NCBI GenBank assembly: GCA_023429995.1
Contig: JAEZCE010000093.1
Coordinates: 124,001-188,000, forward strand
Source of the DNA: Bacillota bacterium
Lineage (GTDB): Bacteria > Bacillota > UBA4882 > UBA8346
DNA length: 64,000 nucleotides
Direction: 5' to 3'
The notes beneath the pieces are model-generated. The model saw only the letters and a program-made list of their open reading frames with translations. It was not told the DNA's origin and did not search any database. This document shows positions 41,954 through 51,120 of this stretch, piece by piece. Position 1 is the first letter of the stretch. Each line of letters opens with the position of its first letter. The position numbers were made by a program, and so were the translations under genes.

Positions 41954-42346
41954 ATGAAAAACTATGATAATTTTATTCTTCCGGCCAACGATTTGCAGAA
42001 AGGAAAAGAATTTTATCAAGGCACTTTGGGTTTTCCGGTGAAATTTGATTTTACGGACATTGGGATGACTGCATTTAAAGTGGGAGAGCAGGAACCGGCA
42101 ATCATACTTAGTACAAATCCTGCCACCAAACCAGCTATCTGGTTTGTGGTAGACAATGTGATGCAAAAGTTTAAGGAACTGCAATCTAAAGGGGTAACCT
42201 TTTGTAAGGAACCATTTTTGATTAAGACAGGATGGGCAGCAGAATTTGAAGATCCTTTTGGAAATCGCTTGGCAATTACCGATTATTCGGCAATTTCAAA
42301 TAATGAATTTGTTGAAGCTAAAAACAAAGGAGAAATGAAAGAATGA
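41954..42346 (+). CDS. VOC (glyoxalase/bleomycin resistance) family protein
   Basis: About 130 aa, a single VOC domain: FILPANDLQKGKEFYQGTLG at the N-terminus, FEDPFGNRLAITDY near the C-terminus. Metal ligands of true glyoxalase I are only partly evident (the glutamate in AAEFEDPFG), so the substrate is unknown. AAGGAG lies before ATG 41954, which I prefer to an out-of-context upstream start. It overlaps the next gene by four bases. Confidence 0.8.
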   Translation: MKNYDNFILPANDLQKGKEFYQGTLGFPVKFDFTDIGMTAFKVGEQEPAIILSTNPATKPAIWFVVDNVMQKFKELQSKGVTFCKEPFLIKTGWAAEFEDPFGNRLAITDYSAISNNEFVEAKNKGEMKE

Positions 42347-42585
42347 AAACTTGTATCGCTTGCGGTATGCCGATGGTGAAGGAAGGGGAATTTGCGCTGG
42401 GGGATACTTCGAAGGATTATTGTGTTTATTGCGCGCGTCCCGATGGCGCCATGCAATCTTATGAAGAAAAATTGGAAGGTATGACCGAGTTTATCCTGAA
42501 AACTCAGGGATTTGATGAAAAGGCAGCCCGGAACGCCGCCCGGGAAATGATGGCAAAGCTTCCGGCTTGGCAGGGAAAGTTTTAA
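42343..42585 (+). CDS. Small zinc-ribbon protein
   Basis: An 80-aa protein. MKTCIACGMPM and DYCVYCARPDG provide two CxxC pairs about 25 residues apart, a zinc ribbon as in AF2118-like proteins. A helical tail (KAARNAAREMMAKLPAW) follows. Its ATG overlaps the VOC stop codon (ATGA), so the two are co-translated. Function unknown; such pairs are common beside VOC and quorum-like genes. Confidence 0.75.
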   Translation: MKTCIACGMPMVKEGEFALGDTSKDYCVYCARPDGAMQSYEEKLEGMTEFILKTQGFDEKAARNAAREMMAKLPAWQGKF

Positions 42586-42701
42586 GGGATAAAGGCTAAA
42601 GGACGAGGATGTCCTGAAATAAAATTCAGTGGAGTCAATTCGGTTTTTTATAGTTGATTTTTCCATCAAAAAGTATTATCATATCAACTAAATATATAAA
42701 A

Positions 42702-42900
42702 CGCTCTTATCCGGAGAGGGGAAGGGACTGGCCCGATGAACCCTCGGCAACTGAAAGCGGTTTGACTATTTGAAAGAGACCGCCTTACAGTGCCAATTCC
42801 TGCAGGGGAAACCCGAGAGATGAGAGGAAAATGGAAAATTATAGCCTAGCTATAGCTTCGTTATAGAATCCTCTTCCTCGTGGAAGAGTTTTTTTATTTT
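42702..42900 (+). ncRNA. SAM-I (S-box) riboswitch with terminator
   Basis: The S-box core is clear: CTCTTATCCGGAGAGGGG-like P1/P2 start near 42704, GGACTGGCCCGATGAACCC near 42725, CGGCAACTGAAAGCGG, CAGTGCCAATTCCTGCAGGG and the closing GAGAGATGAGAGG near 42815-42827. The expression platform ends with the hairpin CTCTTCCTCGTGGAAGAG at 42871-42888 and a T-run. It represses metA when S-adenosylmethionine is abundant. Confidence 0.95.
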
Positions 42901-42942
42901 TAATTTCAATCTGAACCGTGAAGCAAAAGAGGGGGAGATAAC

Positions 42943-43860
42943 ATGCCGATTCGAATACCAGACAATCTACCAGCCACAGAGATTTTGAGCCGGGAAAATA
43001 TCTTTATAATGACGGAAGACCGCGCTTGCCATCAGGACATCCGCCCGTTAAAGATAGCGATTCTTAATTTGATGCCGACCAAAATCACCACGGAAACCCA
43101 GTTGTTGCGATTGCTTGGGAATACTCCGCTCCAAGTGGAGGCGATTTTGCTTCAGCCCAAAAATCACCAGGCCAAGAACACGCCGGAAGAACATTTGAAG
43201 AATTTTTATAAAACCGTCGATGAGGTCGCCGATGAAAACTTTGATGGCTTGGTAATAACAGGGGCGCCGGTGGAGCAATTGGATTTCGAGGAAGTTGATT
43301 ATTGGGAGGAACTGACTGAAATTTTGGATTGGGCCGAGCACCATGTTTACTCAACTTTTTATATCTGTTGGGCGGCTCAAGCCGGACTTTTCTATCATTA
43401 TAAGATTCCCAAGTATCCCTTACTCCAAAAAAAGTTTGGCGTCTTTGAACATACCGTCAATCAAAAATATACCAAATTATTGCGGGGGTTTGATGATGTT
43501 TTCCTGGCGCCTCATTCCCGTCATACCGAGGTGCGGCAGGCCGATATCGAAAAAGTCCCTGGACTTGAGATTTTATCGACTTCTAAGGAAGCCGGGGTTT
43601 ATATCGTAGTTTCCAACGATGAACGGAGGGTGTTCGTGACCGGACATTCGGAGTATGATCCGTTAACGCTAAAAGCCGAATACGACCGGGATATTGCCAG
43701 AGGCATGAAGATTGATGTCCCGCGAAATTATTATCCCAACGATGACCCCGCTAAGGAACCGATTGTAAAATGGCGGAGCCATGCTCATTTGCTTTACTTT
43801 AACTGGTTAAATTATTATGTATACCAAGGTACTCCTTATGACTTGAGTGACATCCGTTAA
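42943..43860 (+). CDS. metA: Homoserine O-acetyltransferase (MetA family)
   Basis: A 305-aa MetA, first step of methionine synthesis from homoserine. The catalytic cysteine is in YICWAAQAGLFYH near residue 142, and VTGHSEYDPLTL near 235 holds the His and Glu of the triad. Residue 111 is glutamate (GAPVEQLDF); published work on MetA links Glu111 to acetyl-CoA and Gly111 to succinyl-CoA, so the acetyl ester is predicted. This fits the two O-acetylhomoserine sulfhydrylases in the window. The S-box upstream controls it. The ribosome site is GGGGGAG. Confidence 0.93.
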   Translation: MPIRIPDNLPATEILSRENIFIMTEDRACHQDIRPLKIAILNLMPTKITTETQLLRLLGNTPLQVEAILLQPKNHQAKNTPEEHLKNFYKTVDEVADENFDGLVITGAPVEQLDFEEVDYWEELTEILDWAEHHVYSTFYICWAAQAGLFYHYKIPKYPLLQKKFGVFEHTVNQKYTKLLRGFDDVFLAPHSRHTEVRQADIEKVPGLEILSTSKEAGVYIVVSNDERRVFVTGHSEYDPLTLKAEYDRDIARGMKIDVPRNYYPNDDPAKEPIVKWRSHAHLLYFNWLNYYVYQGTPYDLSDIR

Positions 43861-43893
43861 GTTGATTTGCATTGAGAGGGAACCTTGCCAATA

Positions 43894-43922
43894 TTGACAA
43901 AGCTTTCTTTTGGATATAATAT
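43894..43922 (+). promoter_or_regulatory. Promoter of cysK
   Basis: TTGACA at 43894-43899 is followed by TATAAT at 43915-43920 (15-base spacer) or TAATAT at 43917-43922 (17-base spacer), about 65 bases before the cysK ATG. No S-box or T-box lies between. Confidence 0.6.
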
Positions 43923-43986
43923 CAAAATAAAATAAGATGTATTAAGCTACAATCGATGAAATTCTTTTGGCGGAGGTTTATGTTGA

Positions 43987-44922
43987 ATGTCCAAAATTGC
44001 CCAGAGTTTAACGGATCTAATCGGTAACACTCCTTTACTGGAGCTTAGTAATTATAACAAATTTCAGGGACTCAGCGCCAGAGTGATTGCCAAACTGGAA
44101 TATTTTAATCCCCTCGGCAGTGTAAAAGACCGGGTCGGTTTTGCAATGATTCAAGACGCCGAAGAAAAGGGCTTGATCAACAAGGATACGGTCATCATCG
44201 AGCCGACCAGCGGTAATACCGGCGTCGCTTTGGCTTTTGTCGCCTCATCCCGGGGCTACCGGTTGATTTTAACGATGCCGGATAGCTTCAGTATCGAACG
44301 GCGTAACCTGTTAAAAGCTCTGGGGGCTGAATTGGTACTTACTCCCGGGGTTGAAGGAATGTCGGGCGCGGTGCGCAGAGCAAATGAATTAGCTGCTCAA
44401 AATCCCAATTCGTTTATTCCCGGTCAGTTTAAAAATCCGGCAAACCCGGAGATGCACCGGAGAACGACCGCCGAGGAAATCTGGCGCGATACCGACGGAA
44501 AAGTGGATATTTTTATTGCCGGGGTCGGTACCGGGGGTACTGTCAGTGGTGTTGGGGAAGGTTTGAAAAAGAAAAATCCCCAAGTACAGATCATTGCTTT
44601 TGAACCTTTTGATTCTCCGGTTTTATCCGGCGGGAAGCCAGGACCCCATAAACTTCAGGGGATTGGCGCGGGATTTGTACCCGAGACTTTCAACCGCTCT
44701 GTGGTTGATGAAATTGTTACTGTGAAGAGCGAAGATGCCTTTGTCACTGCCAGGCGGCTTGCAAAACACGAAGGCTTATTGGTGGGCATAACTTCTGGCG
44801 CGGCTGTATTCGTAGGAACTGAGGTTGCCAAACGTCCGGAGAATAAGGGAAAGACGATTGTAGTATTGTTGCCGGATACCGGGGAACGTTATTTATCGAC
44901 TCCTTTATTCCAGGAAAGTTAA
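43987..44922 (+). CDS. cysK: Cysteine synthase A
   Basis: A 311-aa O-acetylserine sulfhydrylase. It has the PLP lysine K47 in NPLGSVKDRVG, the substrate loop EPTSGNTGVALAFVA, GTGGTVSGVGE and LPDTGERYLST at the C-terminus. Length and motifs are normal. It has its own promoter and a terminator-like hairpin at 44962. With MetA and MetY it forms the sulfur-amino-acid group of this region. The Rrf2 regulator encoded at 59269 could be its controller, but no site was identified. Confidence 0.95.
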   Translation: MSKIAQSLTDLIGNTPLLELSNYNKFQGLSARVIAKLEYFNPLGSVKDRVGFAMIQDAEEKGLINKDTVIIEPTSGNTGVALAFVASSRGYRLILTMPDSFSIERRNLLKALGAELVLTPGVEGMSGAVRRANELAAQNPNSFIPGQFKNPANPEMHRRTTAEEIWRDTDGKVDIFIAGVGTGGTVSGVGEGLKKKNPQVQIIAFEPFDSPVLSGGKPGPHKLQGIGAGFVPETFNRSVVDEIVTVKSEDAFVTARRLAKHEGLLVGITSGAAVFVGTEVAKRPENKGKTIVVLLPDTGERYLSTPLFQES

Positions 44923-44961
44923 TTTCAGCAAAAGAAAATAAACAGTAATTGGTTTAAAAAC

Positions 44962-44993
44962 AAAACGATAATGCATATCTTGGTTATCGTTTT
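44962..44993 (+). terminator. Terminator after cysK
   Basis: AAAACGATAA at 44962-44971 and TTATCGTTTT at 44984-44993 form a 10-base stem ending in a short T-tract (TTTTGTT). It lies 40 bases after the cysK stop. Confidence 0.75.
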
Positions 44994-45146
44994 GTTATAG
45001 GATTAGGATTTTAATTGGGAGAATCCGGAATACTATGGCGGAATTTCAGATTTATTTAAAAAGATGCTTTGCACGTAAATGAAAAAACGGGCTATCCGAT
45101 TGATTAATAAAATCATTGGTCAAAAGTTTTAAAGGGTGAACTAAAT

Positions 45147-45530
45147 TTGGTTAAAATAAAAACTAAGGTAGTTAGTACATTCCTATTAAGTTTTCCTGTA
45201 GATAATGGGAAAACTCCCATTATAATAGTTATTGATCGGCTAAGAATTAGCGAAAGGGAGCAATTTTCCGAAGAATATGCCAGAGCAGAAACAAAAATGG
45301 AATTTTTTAAAACTGTCGATAGTAAAGTTGGAAAGGTATTTGCGACAGAAAACTTTTCGGATATACGAAGTAGCTGGGATGTTACGAAGTATCACGAAGA
45401 AAATATTCGTAATGCGATAGAAAAATGTCTGGCGTCATTCATTCAATCAAATTGGAATTCAGTTGAAGTGAATTGGAAGGACGAAAGCACATTTGAAAGC
45501 ATTTTGGATAGGACGCAAGTTTTCTTTTGA
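45147..45530 (+). CDS. Hypothetical small protein
   Basis: A 127-aa unrecognised protein starting with TTG at 45147, behind AAAGGGTGA. It has a beta-rich N-terminal half (KVVSTFLLSFPVD, PIIIVIDRLRI) and a helical C-terminal half (NIRNAIEKCLASFIQSNW). No signal peptide, no cysteine motif. It is more AT-rich than its neighbours, so it may be an accessory gene. It converges with the membrane-protein gene, with four bases between the stops. Confidence 0.5.
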   Translation: MVKIKTKVVSTFLLSFPVDNGKTPIIIVIDRLRISEREQFSEEYARAETKMEFFKTVDSKVGKVFATENFSDIRSSWDVTKYHEENIRNAIEKCLASFIQSNWNSVEVNWKDESTFESILDRTQVFF

Positions 45531-45534
45531 TGAT

Positions 45535-46011
45535 TTAACGCCATTTTTCGGCCGGCTTTGGAAAATCTTTTTGAATGAGCCATTCATATCCCCAGGTTGC
45601 AAGCGGAAACCATATTACAAAGGGGACGGTGGAATCCACGATCCCATGAGTCAGTTTGAGTACGCCAAGTTTGGTTATCATTTGACAAAACACCATACTG
45701 TAAAGAATCCCGGCAAGTGTATAGATGACGCGATAGAGTTTTTTTTCGGGTAAAAAATAGAAGTAAATCATGAAATAAATAGTCCAGGATATCGGGGCCA
45801 TAAAATGGATGCCCATGAGACCGAATGGCTCATAATTGATATATTGAAATTCTCCGATAAGGTTCGCAAAGCCTACGAAGATGATGTCCAATATGCCGCC
45901 AAAAATTAAACCGTAAATAAACAAGCGGTGGAGGTCCTTTTTCGGGACAACATTGACCAGAATGACTCCGAAGATAGCGGCATATAAGAAGGGAATAGCT
46001 TTTGCCGGCAT
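45535..46011 (-). CDS. Small polytopic membrane protein, unknown function
   Basis: A 158-aa integral membrane protein with about five hydrophobic segments (IPFLYAAIFGVILVNV, LFIYGLIFGGILDIIFVGF, MAPISWTIYFMIYFYF, VIYTLAGILYSMVFCQM, VPFVIWFPLATWGYEWL). GGAAGG precedes the ATG. It resembles short Firmicute membrane proteins of no known role. Divergent from the nitroreductase gene at 46131. Confidence 0.6.
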   Translation of the reverse strand: MPAKAIPFLYAAIFGVILVNVVPKKDLHRLFIYGLIFGGILDIIFVGFANLIGEFQYINYEPFGLMGIHFMAPISWTIYFMIYFYFLPEKKLYRVIYTLAGILYSMVFCQMITKLGVLKLTHGIVDSTVPFVIWFPLATWGYEWLIQKDFPKPAEKWR

Positions 46012-46130
46012 GAAGAGGTTCCTTCCGTTTTTTATATTTTTTGCGGGAAAAATTTATATATTCACGCTCCTGTTCTATTTTGTTTTGAAAAACCCGTATT
46101 GACAATGAATGAAGGAGATGAAACACAGGG

Positions 46131-46667
46131 ATGAATCAATTGGAAATGCGCCGGAGCATACGGAAATATTTGCAGCGGCCGGTGGAGGATGAAAAAATCA
46201 GGCGGTTGCTGGAAAACGCAAGGCTAGCCCCTTCCGGCAGTAACACTCAGCCTTGGCATTTTGTGGTTGTAAAAGATCCTTTGATACGGGGCGAGTTGGC
46301 GGAAGCCTCCCACAAACAAACATGGATGCTGTCTGCTCCGGTGTTTATCGTCTGCGTGGGGGATATCATGGTTCGCATGGAGAATCAATCGGAAATGATT
46401 GTGAATGAAGACAGTCCGGAGGAAGAGGTCAAACTTGTTATTCGGGATTCTTCAATTGCGATAACTCATTTGATGGTGGAAGCCGTCGATTTGGGCCTGG
46501 GTTCCTGCTGGGTCGCATGGTTCCGCCAAGATGAAATCCGCCCCATTTTAAACATTCCCCGGGATAAATACGTGGTAGGAATTATTACGGTCGGTTATGC
46601 GGATGAAAATCCAAACCCGCGGCCCAGAAAAAAGCTTGAGGATATTGTTCATTATGAACATTGGTAG
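46131..46667 (+). CDS. Nitroreductase-family FMN oxidoreductase
   Basis: A 178-aa nitroreductase: MRRSIRKYLQRPV for FMN phosphate binding, ARLAPSGSNTQPWHFVVV near residue 30, and GLGSCWVAWFRQDEIRPIL near 120. It is shorter than NfsB types and like the small Firmicute/archaeal group of unknown substrate. AAGGAGATG lies upstream of the ATG. A single gene, divergent from the membrane-protein gene. Confidence 0.88.
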   Translation: MNQLEMRRSIRKYLQRPVEDEKIRRLLENARLAPSGSNTQPWHFVVVKDPLIRGELAEASHKQTWMLSAPVFIVCVGDIMVRMENQSEMIVNEDSPEEEVKLVIRDSSIAITHLMVEAVDLGLGSCWVAWFRQDEIRPILNIPRDKYVVGIITVGYADENPNPRPRKKLEDIVHYEHW

Positions 46668-47018
46668 ACGTAAAATTGATCAAGGGTAAGGCGTGAGGTT
46701 CGATATGCAAACAAAAAATGTCAAGCATTGTGTTTTAGATCCGATTTCTTCAATAAAAAACAAACAGGTGGGTCAAATGAATTAATTCTCCATGGACGGC
46801 TTACATTTTGATGGCGTTCATTGCAATTGAACCTTCCGCAACCATCTGGGCAATGCTTTCCCCGATTACTTTCAGGGCTTTAATCCGTTCAGTGGACAGT
46901 CTCAAGTTGTTGATATGGAATGGGAAAAAAGTATTGATTATTTTTTTGTGACAGTCTATGATTATTTTAAATTCAGAGACGTATCTAATCATTGAAAGGA
47001 AGAAAAGAGGAAAATTCA
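46668..47018. other. 351-base intergenic region upstream of metY copy 2
   Basis: No S-box or T-box was recognised. The minus strand at 46801-46903 encodes an amphipathic stretch (RIKALKVIGESIAQMVAEG) ending in a stop, possibly the tail of a lost gene. The plus strand has a 26-codon frame starting near 46704 behind a GTGAGG word. Neither is convincing enough to call as a gene. Confidence 0.4.
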
Positions 47019-48293
47019 ATGTCTATGTCTGCATGGAGAATAGAAACCAAATGCCTCCAGGAAGGATACAAGCCTGGCAATGGCGAGCCGCGGGTACTTC
47101 CGATTTATCAAAGCACTACTTACAAATATAACTCAACGGAACAGGTTGCCAAGTTATTTGACTTGACGGAACCGGGCCATATGTATAGCCGTATCAGCAA
47201 TCCTACCGTGGAATGTCTTGAAAACAAGATTGCCGCCCTGGAGGGTGGCGTTGGAGCCCTTTGTACATCATCCGGACAGTCGGCTACCTTAAATGCCCTG
47301 CTGAACATTGGCGAATGCGGGGACCATATCGTATCCTCCAGCGCCATTTATGGGGGGACCTATAACCTGCTGGCCATTACCATCAAACGGATGGGGATCG
47401 AGGTCACCTTTGTCAATCCGGATAGTTCCGAGGAGGAGATTCAGAAGGCATTCCGTCCGAATACCAAGGCTCTCTTTGGAGAAACCATCGCCAATCCGAA
47501 GATTAGCGTCCTTGATATCGAGAAATTTGCGCGTGTAGCCGGAAAAAATCAGGTTCCGCTGATTGTGGACAACACGTTCGCCACTCCGGTTCTTTGCCGG
47601 CCTTTTGAATGGGGCGCGGATATCGTGATTCATTCTACCACCAAATATATGGATGGACATGCCACTTGTATCGGCGGCGTGATCGTGGATTCCGGAAAAT
47701 TCGATTGGACAACCGGCAAATATCCCTTGATGACTACGGCCGATGCATCTTATCATGGGGTTGTTTATACCAAAGATTTCGGAGCTGCGGCCTATATCAC
47801 CAAAGCCCGGGTCCAATATATGCGGGATATCGGTAACTGTATGAGTCCCAATAATGCCTTCCTGACCAATTTAGGTTTGGAAACGTTACCTATTCGAATT
47901 GAACGCCATTCGGAGAATGCTTTAAAAGTAGCCCGGTATTTGAAAGATAGTAATAAAATTATATCCGTCAGTTATCCCGGATTGGTTGACGATCCTTACC
48001 ATCATTTGGCCGAAAAATATTTGCCGAAAGGCTGCAGCGGGGTGATTTCATTCCGGATCAAGGGCGGTAGGGAAGGCGCAGTGAAATTTATGGATAGGTT
48101 GAAGCTGGCAGCCATCGTGGTTCATGTGGCGGATGCCAGGACCAGTGTGCTCCATCCGGCCAGTTCCACCCATCGTCAAATGACCGACGAACAACTTTTA
48201 CAAGCCGGAATTGAGCCGGATTTGATCCGTTTTTCGGTGGGTCTGGAACATGTCGACGACATCCTTGAAGACATCGGACAGGCTTTGGAGTAA
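47019..48293 (+). CDS. O-acetylhomoserine sulfhydrylase-type enzyme, copy 2
   Basis: About 424 aa, Cys/Met-metabolism PLP family. The PLP lysine is in IHSTTKYMDGHATCIGG near residue 205. YSRISNPTVECLENKIAALEGG and FSVGLEHVDDILEDI are typical. It is clearly distinct from copy 1, so it could be MetY or a methionine gamma-lyase/cystathionine gamma-synthase-like relative. ATG 47019 is chosen, behind AGAGGAAA; an upstream in-frame codon has no ribosome site. It is followed by a C_GCAxxG_C_C redox protein gene. Confidence 0.88.
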   Translation: MSMSAWRIETKCLQEGYKPGNGEPRVLPIYQSTTYKYNSTEQVAKLFDLTEPGHMYSRISNPTVECLENKIAALEGGVGALCTSSGQSATLNALLNIGECGDHIVSSSAIYGGTYNLLAITIKRMGIEVTFVNPDSSEEEIQKAFRPNTKALFGETIANPKISVLDIEKFARVAGKNQVPLIVDNTFATPVLCRPFEWGADIVIHSTTKYMDGHATCIGGVIVDSGKFDWTTGKYPLMTTADASYHGVVYTKDFGAAAYITKARVQYMRDIGNCMSPNNAFLTNLGLETLPIRIERHSENALKVARYLKDSNKIISVSYPGLVDDPYHHLAEKYLPKGCSGVISFRIKGGREGAVKFMDRLKLAAIVVHVADARTSVLHPASSTHRQMTDEQLLQAGIEPDLIRFSVGLEHVDDILEDIGQALE

Positions 48294-48373
48294 ACCGTTT
48301 TTGGCGATTTGTATGGATAGGATATTTTGGGTTATAAAAACGCAAGGGTTAGTTTACCGAGGGAGGAGATCAA

Positions 48374-48790
48374 ATGCTTTCCGAATTATTGAAGAACGGT
48401 TATGGAAAAGATCGGGATTTTAACTGTGCTGAAAAAATATTATACGGGGCCAATGAAGCTTACCAACTAGGACTGAACAAGGAAGCCCTTAAATTATCCT
48501 CCGGTTTTGGAGGCGGAATGGCCATCGAAGGGACCTGCGGAGCTTTAACGGCTTCCATTATGGTGCTGGGACTGCTTTTTGTCAAAGACACCGCTCATGA
48601 AAGCACCCGGATCAAAGAATTAACGAAGGAACTGTTTGAGGAATACCGGAAGGCAATGGGGGATATTGACTGCGCCCCTTTAAAAGCAAAATACCGTACG
48701 GAAGCGCTCGGGTGCCGTGATGTCATTTTCAAGGCTGCGGAGGTTTTAGATGGAATTATCGCGAGAGAACGGAAAAAGGATCAACCGTAA
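48374..48790 (+). CDS. C_GCAxxG_C_C family redox protein
   Basis: A 138-aa protein of the family named for its cysteine pattern: FNCAEKIL, GFGGGMAIEGTCGALTAS, IDCAPLK and ALGCRDVI are all present. Members are linked to selenium and sulfur metabolism or disulfide chemistry, with no settled reaction. GGGAGGAG lies before the ATG. It is 80 bases after metY copy 2, probably the same transcript. Confidence 0.85.
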   Translation: MLSELLKNGYGKDRDFNCAEKILYGANEAYQLGLNKEALKLSSGFGGGMAIEGTCGALTASIMVLGLLFVKDTAHESTRIKELTKELFEEYRKAMGDIDCAPLKAKYRTEALGCRDVIFKAAEVLDGIIARERKKDQP

Positions 48791-48804
48791 ACCCTAATGC
48801 TTGG

Positions 48805-48928
48805 GAAGGGTCTGCTGCAAAATAAGATTGATCGGTGGAGAATACAATATGTAAAACTTTACCGGATTATTTATGGTATATATTGTAGTTCTCATTGAAT
48901 TTAATCTCTTTTGCAACAGCCTCTTTTT
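48805..48928. repeat. MITE-like palindromic element, copy C
   Basis: The left end GGGTCTGCTGCAAAATAAGA and the right end TCTTTTGCAACAGCCTC are terminal inverted repeats. The interior TATATTGTAGTTCTCATTGA is the reverse complement of the core word in copy B (39396-39518), so the two are the same element in opposite orientation. Confidence 0.75.
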
Positions 48929-48945
48929 TAATGGATGACGGACAG

Positions 48946-51015
48946 TTAATCTACATGAAAACGGTTGATCTTATTAAGCAGTTGACTGGCTATTTTTGCC
49001 AAATCTTCCGCGGAAGAAGCGATTTGCTGCATATAGGCGGTCTGTTCTTCGGAAGAAGCCGAGACCTCTTCCGAACCGGCGGCGGTTTCTTCGGCGATGG
49101 CGGCGATTTCTTCGATGGACGTTCCCGCGTGATTGGCGTTGCTTGTTAATTCATCCGCCGCTTTGGAAACAGTTTTGATTCGGGCTGTGATGACTTCTAC
49201 GGATTCCGACGCGTTCCGGAACATTGAAATCAAATCACGCAATGACTTTTCTCCTTCATCGGCAACGGATTCCATTTGGTTCATTTCTTCTACAATTTCT
49301 CCGATATGGGCTTGGAGAGTATGAACGATGGAACCGATATTTTCCACTGAGTTTCCGGACTGTTCCGACAAAGATTTGACTTGTTGAGCGACGACCGCAA
49401 AACCTCTTCCCTGTTCTTTGGCGCGGGCCGCCTCTATCGCTGCGTTAATAGCCAGTAAGTTTGTTTGTTCAGCGACGCCTCGGATAACGGAGAGGATTTC
49501 CTCGATTTCGGAAGACATTTGGGACAAATTATAAATGGAAGTGTTAACTTTGGCCGTTAACTTTTTATTTTCTTCCATCTTGCTCTCCTGAAGCTGGACA
49601 ACTTTATGTCCCTGATTCATGTTTTCCCAGGTTTTTGTCGCCAGTTCCTCGGAATTTTCCATTTGGGCCGCAATTTGACGTAGCCCTTCAACGATATCTT
49701 TGATCTTGGTATTTCCCTTTTCGGTTAAAACTGCCTGTTCGGAGGCTTCCCTTGCCAGGTCGGTGATGGCGCCCACGACATGTTCTCCTGCCTTGGTAAC
49801 TTCTTCGGACGAAGCCATCATTTCTTCCGCCGATGCGGCCACTGTTTCTCCAAGAGCCTGAATCTCATGAACCAATTCCTTGACATTTCCCACCATAATT
49901 TTTAATGAGGACAAGAGTTGTCCGATTTCATCCCGGGAGATCTCAGATTCGGGAATCTCAACGTTGAGGTTCCCGTCGGCAACTTGTTTTAGCGCGCTGA
50001 CTGCTGTCTTCAACGGCTTAATGATATTCCCGGCTAAAAAGAACTTGACCATAAAATAGGCCAGCACTATCAATAGGAGTGTGATCAGGGTTACACTTAG
50101 CAATACAATATTGCTTGTACTATAGACTTCTTTTAAGGATTCACCGGCAAACAACACGCCGATGGGCTTGTTGTCCGGACCCAATAACGGCATATAGGCC
50201 GTGATGTAAGGGATGCCGAGAATTTTAGTTGTACCAAGATATTGACGGTTATCGGTTAATACTATCTGGGCAATCCGGGGATCGAGACGGGTTCCGACTG
50301 CTCGGTGACCATCTTTTTGGATGGTGGTTGCAAGCCTAACATCATTGAGGAAGATGGTGGCGTCGGTTCGAAAATTTTTCTTAATATGATCGACGATTTC
50401 CGGTTTTTCCAATCGGTAGCCTGCGGAGATGACTCCAATCGTATTTCCGGCTTCGTTTTTAACAGGAACCCCGGCCCGGGCCGATATTTTAACGGCCGTC
50501 CCTTTTTCAATGGTTGCAAAAGCTTCGCCTTTAAGGGCCATTTCCACGTTCAACTGGTTTGTTACGCTGTCTCCGTAGTTTGAAGGTTCGTGAGTCCTTG
50601 CAAGCACAATACCGTTGGCGTCCGTAATCGTTACAAAATCAATACGAGCTTTTTTAACCAGGGGCGTTAAATGGTTCAACAGGGCTGAAGTATTATGGTC
50701 AGCCACTGCTTTTACTACACTGGGGTGGCTGGCAAATAAGGATGCATAGTTTAAGGCCTTATTCTTGTATTCATCGAGGGAAAGATTCAGGCCATTCATT
50801 CCGTTGATGGCACTTTTTTCAGCAACGGTATGACTGTATTGTAAAAAGAATAAAAGAGTGGTTCCGACAGTCAGAAAGACCGTAATAACGATGCTGAACA
50901 TAATAAACAGCGGGAGTTTTTTATTAATACTCATATTCCTGAACTGAGCCGATATGGGTTGGGGCAATGGAACACTGGAAGTTGGCGCCTGAAGTTTTTT
51001 GAAGGGTAGTTTCAT
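48946..51015 (-). CDS. Methyl-accepting chemotaxis protein with Cache sensor
   Basis: A 689-aa chemoreceptor. The first membrane segment is about residues 33-58 (LPLFIMFSIVITVFLTVGTTL). An extracytoplasmic single-Cache-type domain follows (GIPYITAYMPLLGPDNKPIG near 265). The second membrane segment is near 300 (LLSVTLITLLLIVLAYFMV), then HAMP, then the signalling hairpin with the conserved EAARAKEQGRGFAVVAQQV-type tip near 535. AAGGAG precedes the ATG. It signals to CheA/CheW, not present here. The ligand is unknown. Confidence 0.92.
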   Translation of the reverse strand: MKLPFKKLQAPTSSVPLPQPISAQFRNMSINKKLPLFIMFSIVITVFLTVGTTLLFFLQYSHTVAEKSAINGMNGLNLSLDEYKNKALNYASLFASHPSVVKAVADHNTSALLNHLTPLVKKARIDFVTITDANGIVLARTHEPSNYGDSVTNQLNVEMALKGEAFATIEKGTAVKISARAGVPVKNEAGNTIGVISAGYRLEKPEIVDHIKKNFRTDATIFLNDVRLATTIQKDGHRAVGTRLDPRIAQIVLTDNRQYLGTTKILGIPYITAYMPLLGPDNKPIGVLFAGESLKEVYSTSNIVLLSVTLITLLLIVLAYFMVKFFLAGNIIKPLKTAVSALKQVADGNLNVEIPESEISRDEIGQLLSSLKIMVGNVKELVHEIQALGETVAASAEEMMASSEEVTKAGEHVVGAITDLAREASEQAVLTEKGNTKIKDIVEGLRQIAAQMENSEELATKTWENMNQGHKVVQLQESKMEENKKLTAKVNTSIYNLSQMSSEIEEILSVIRGVAEQTNLLAINAAIEAARAKEQGRGFAVVAQQVKSLSEQSGNSVENIGSIVHTLQAHIGEIVEEMNQMESVADEGEKSLRDLISMFRNASESVEVITARIKTVSKAADELTSNANHAGTSIEEIAAIAEETAAGSEEVSASSEEQTAYMQQIASSAEDLAKIASQLLNKINRFHVD

Positions 51016-51120
51016 GTTGCAGCTCCTTTAGACCAATATCAAGTTGTCTTATAATTATTTATCGGGATATTTGACCACAAGTTGAGACATTTTTTTTGCC
51101 ACTCCAATAGGGTATTATAA

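Noticed and set aside
46801..47019. 72-aa minus-strand ORF upstream of metY copy 2
   Set aside because: Its start lies in the metY ribosome site region and only the last 30 residues look protein-like; kept as a possible remnant only.
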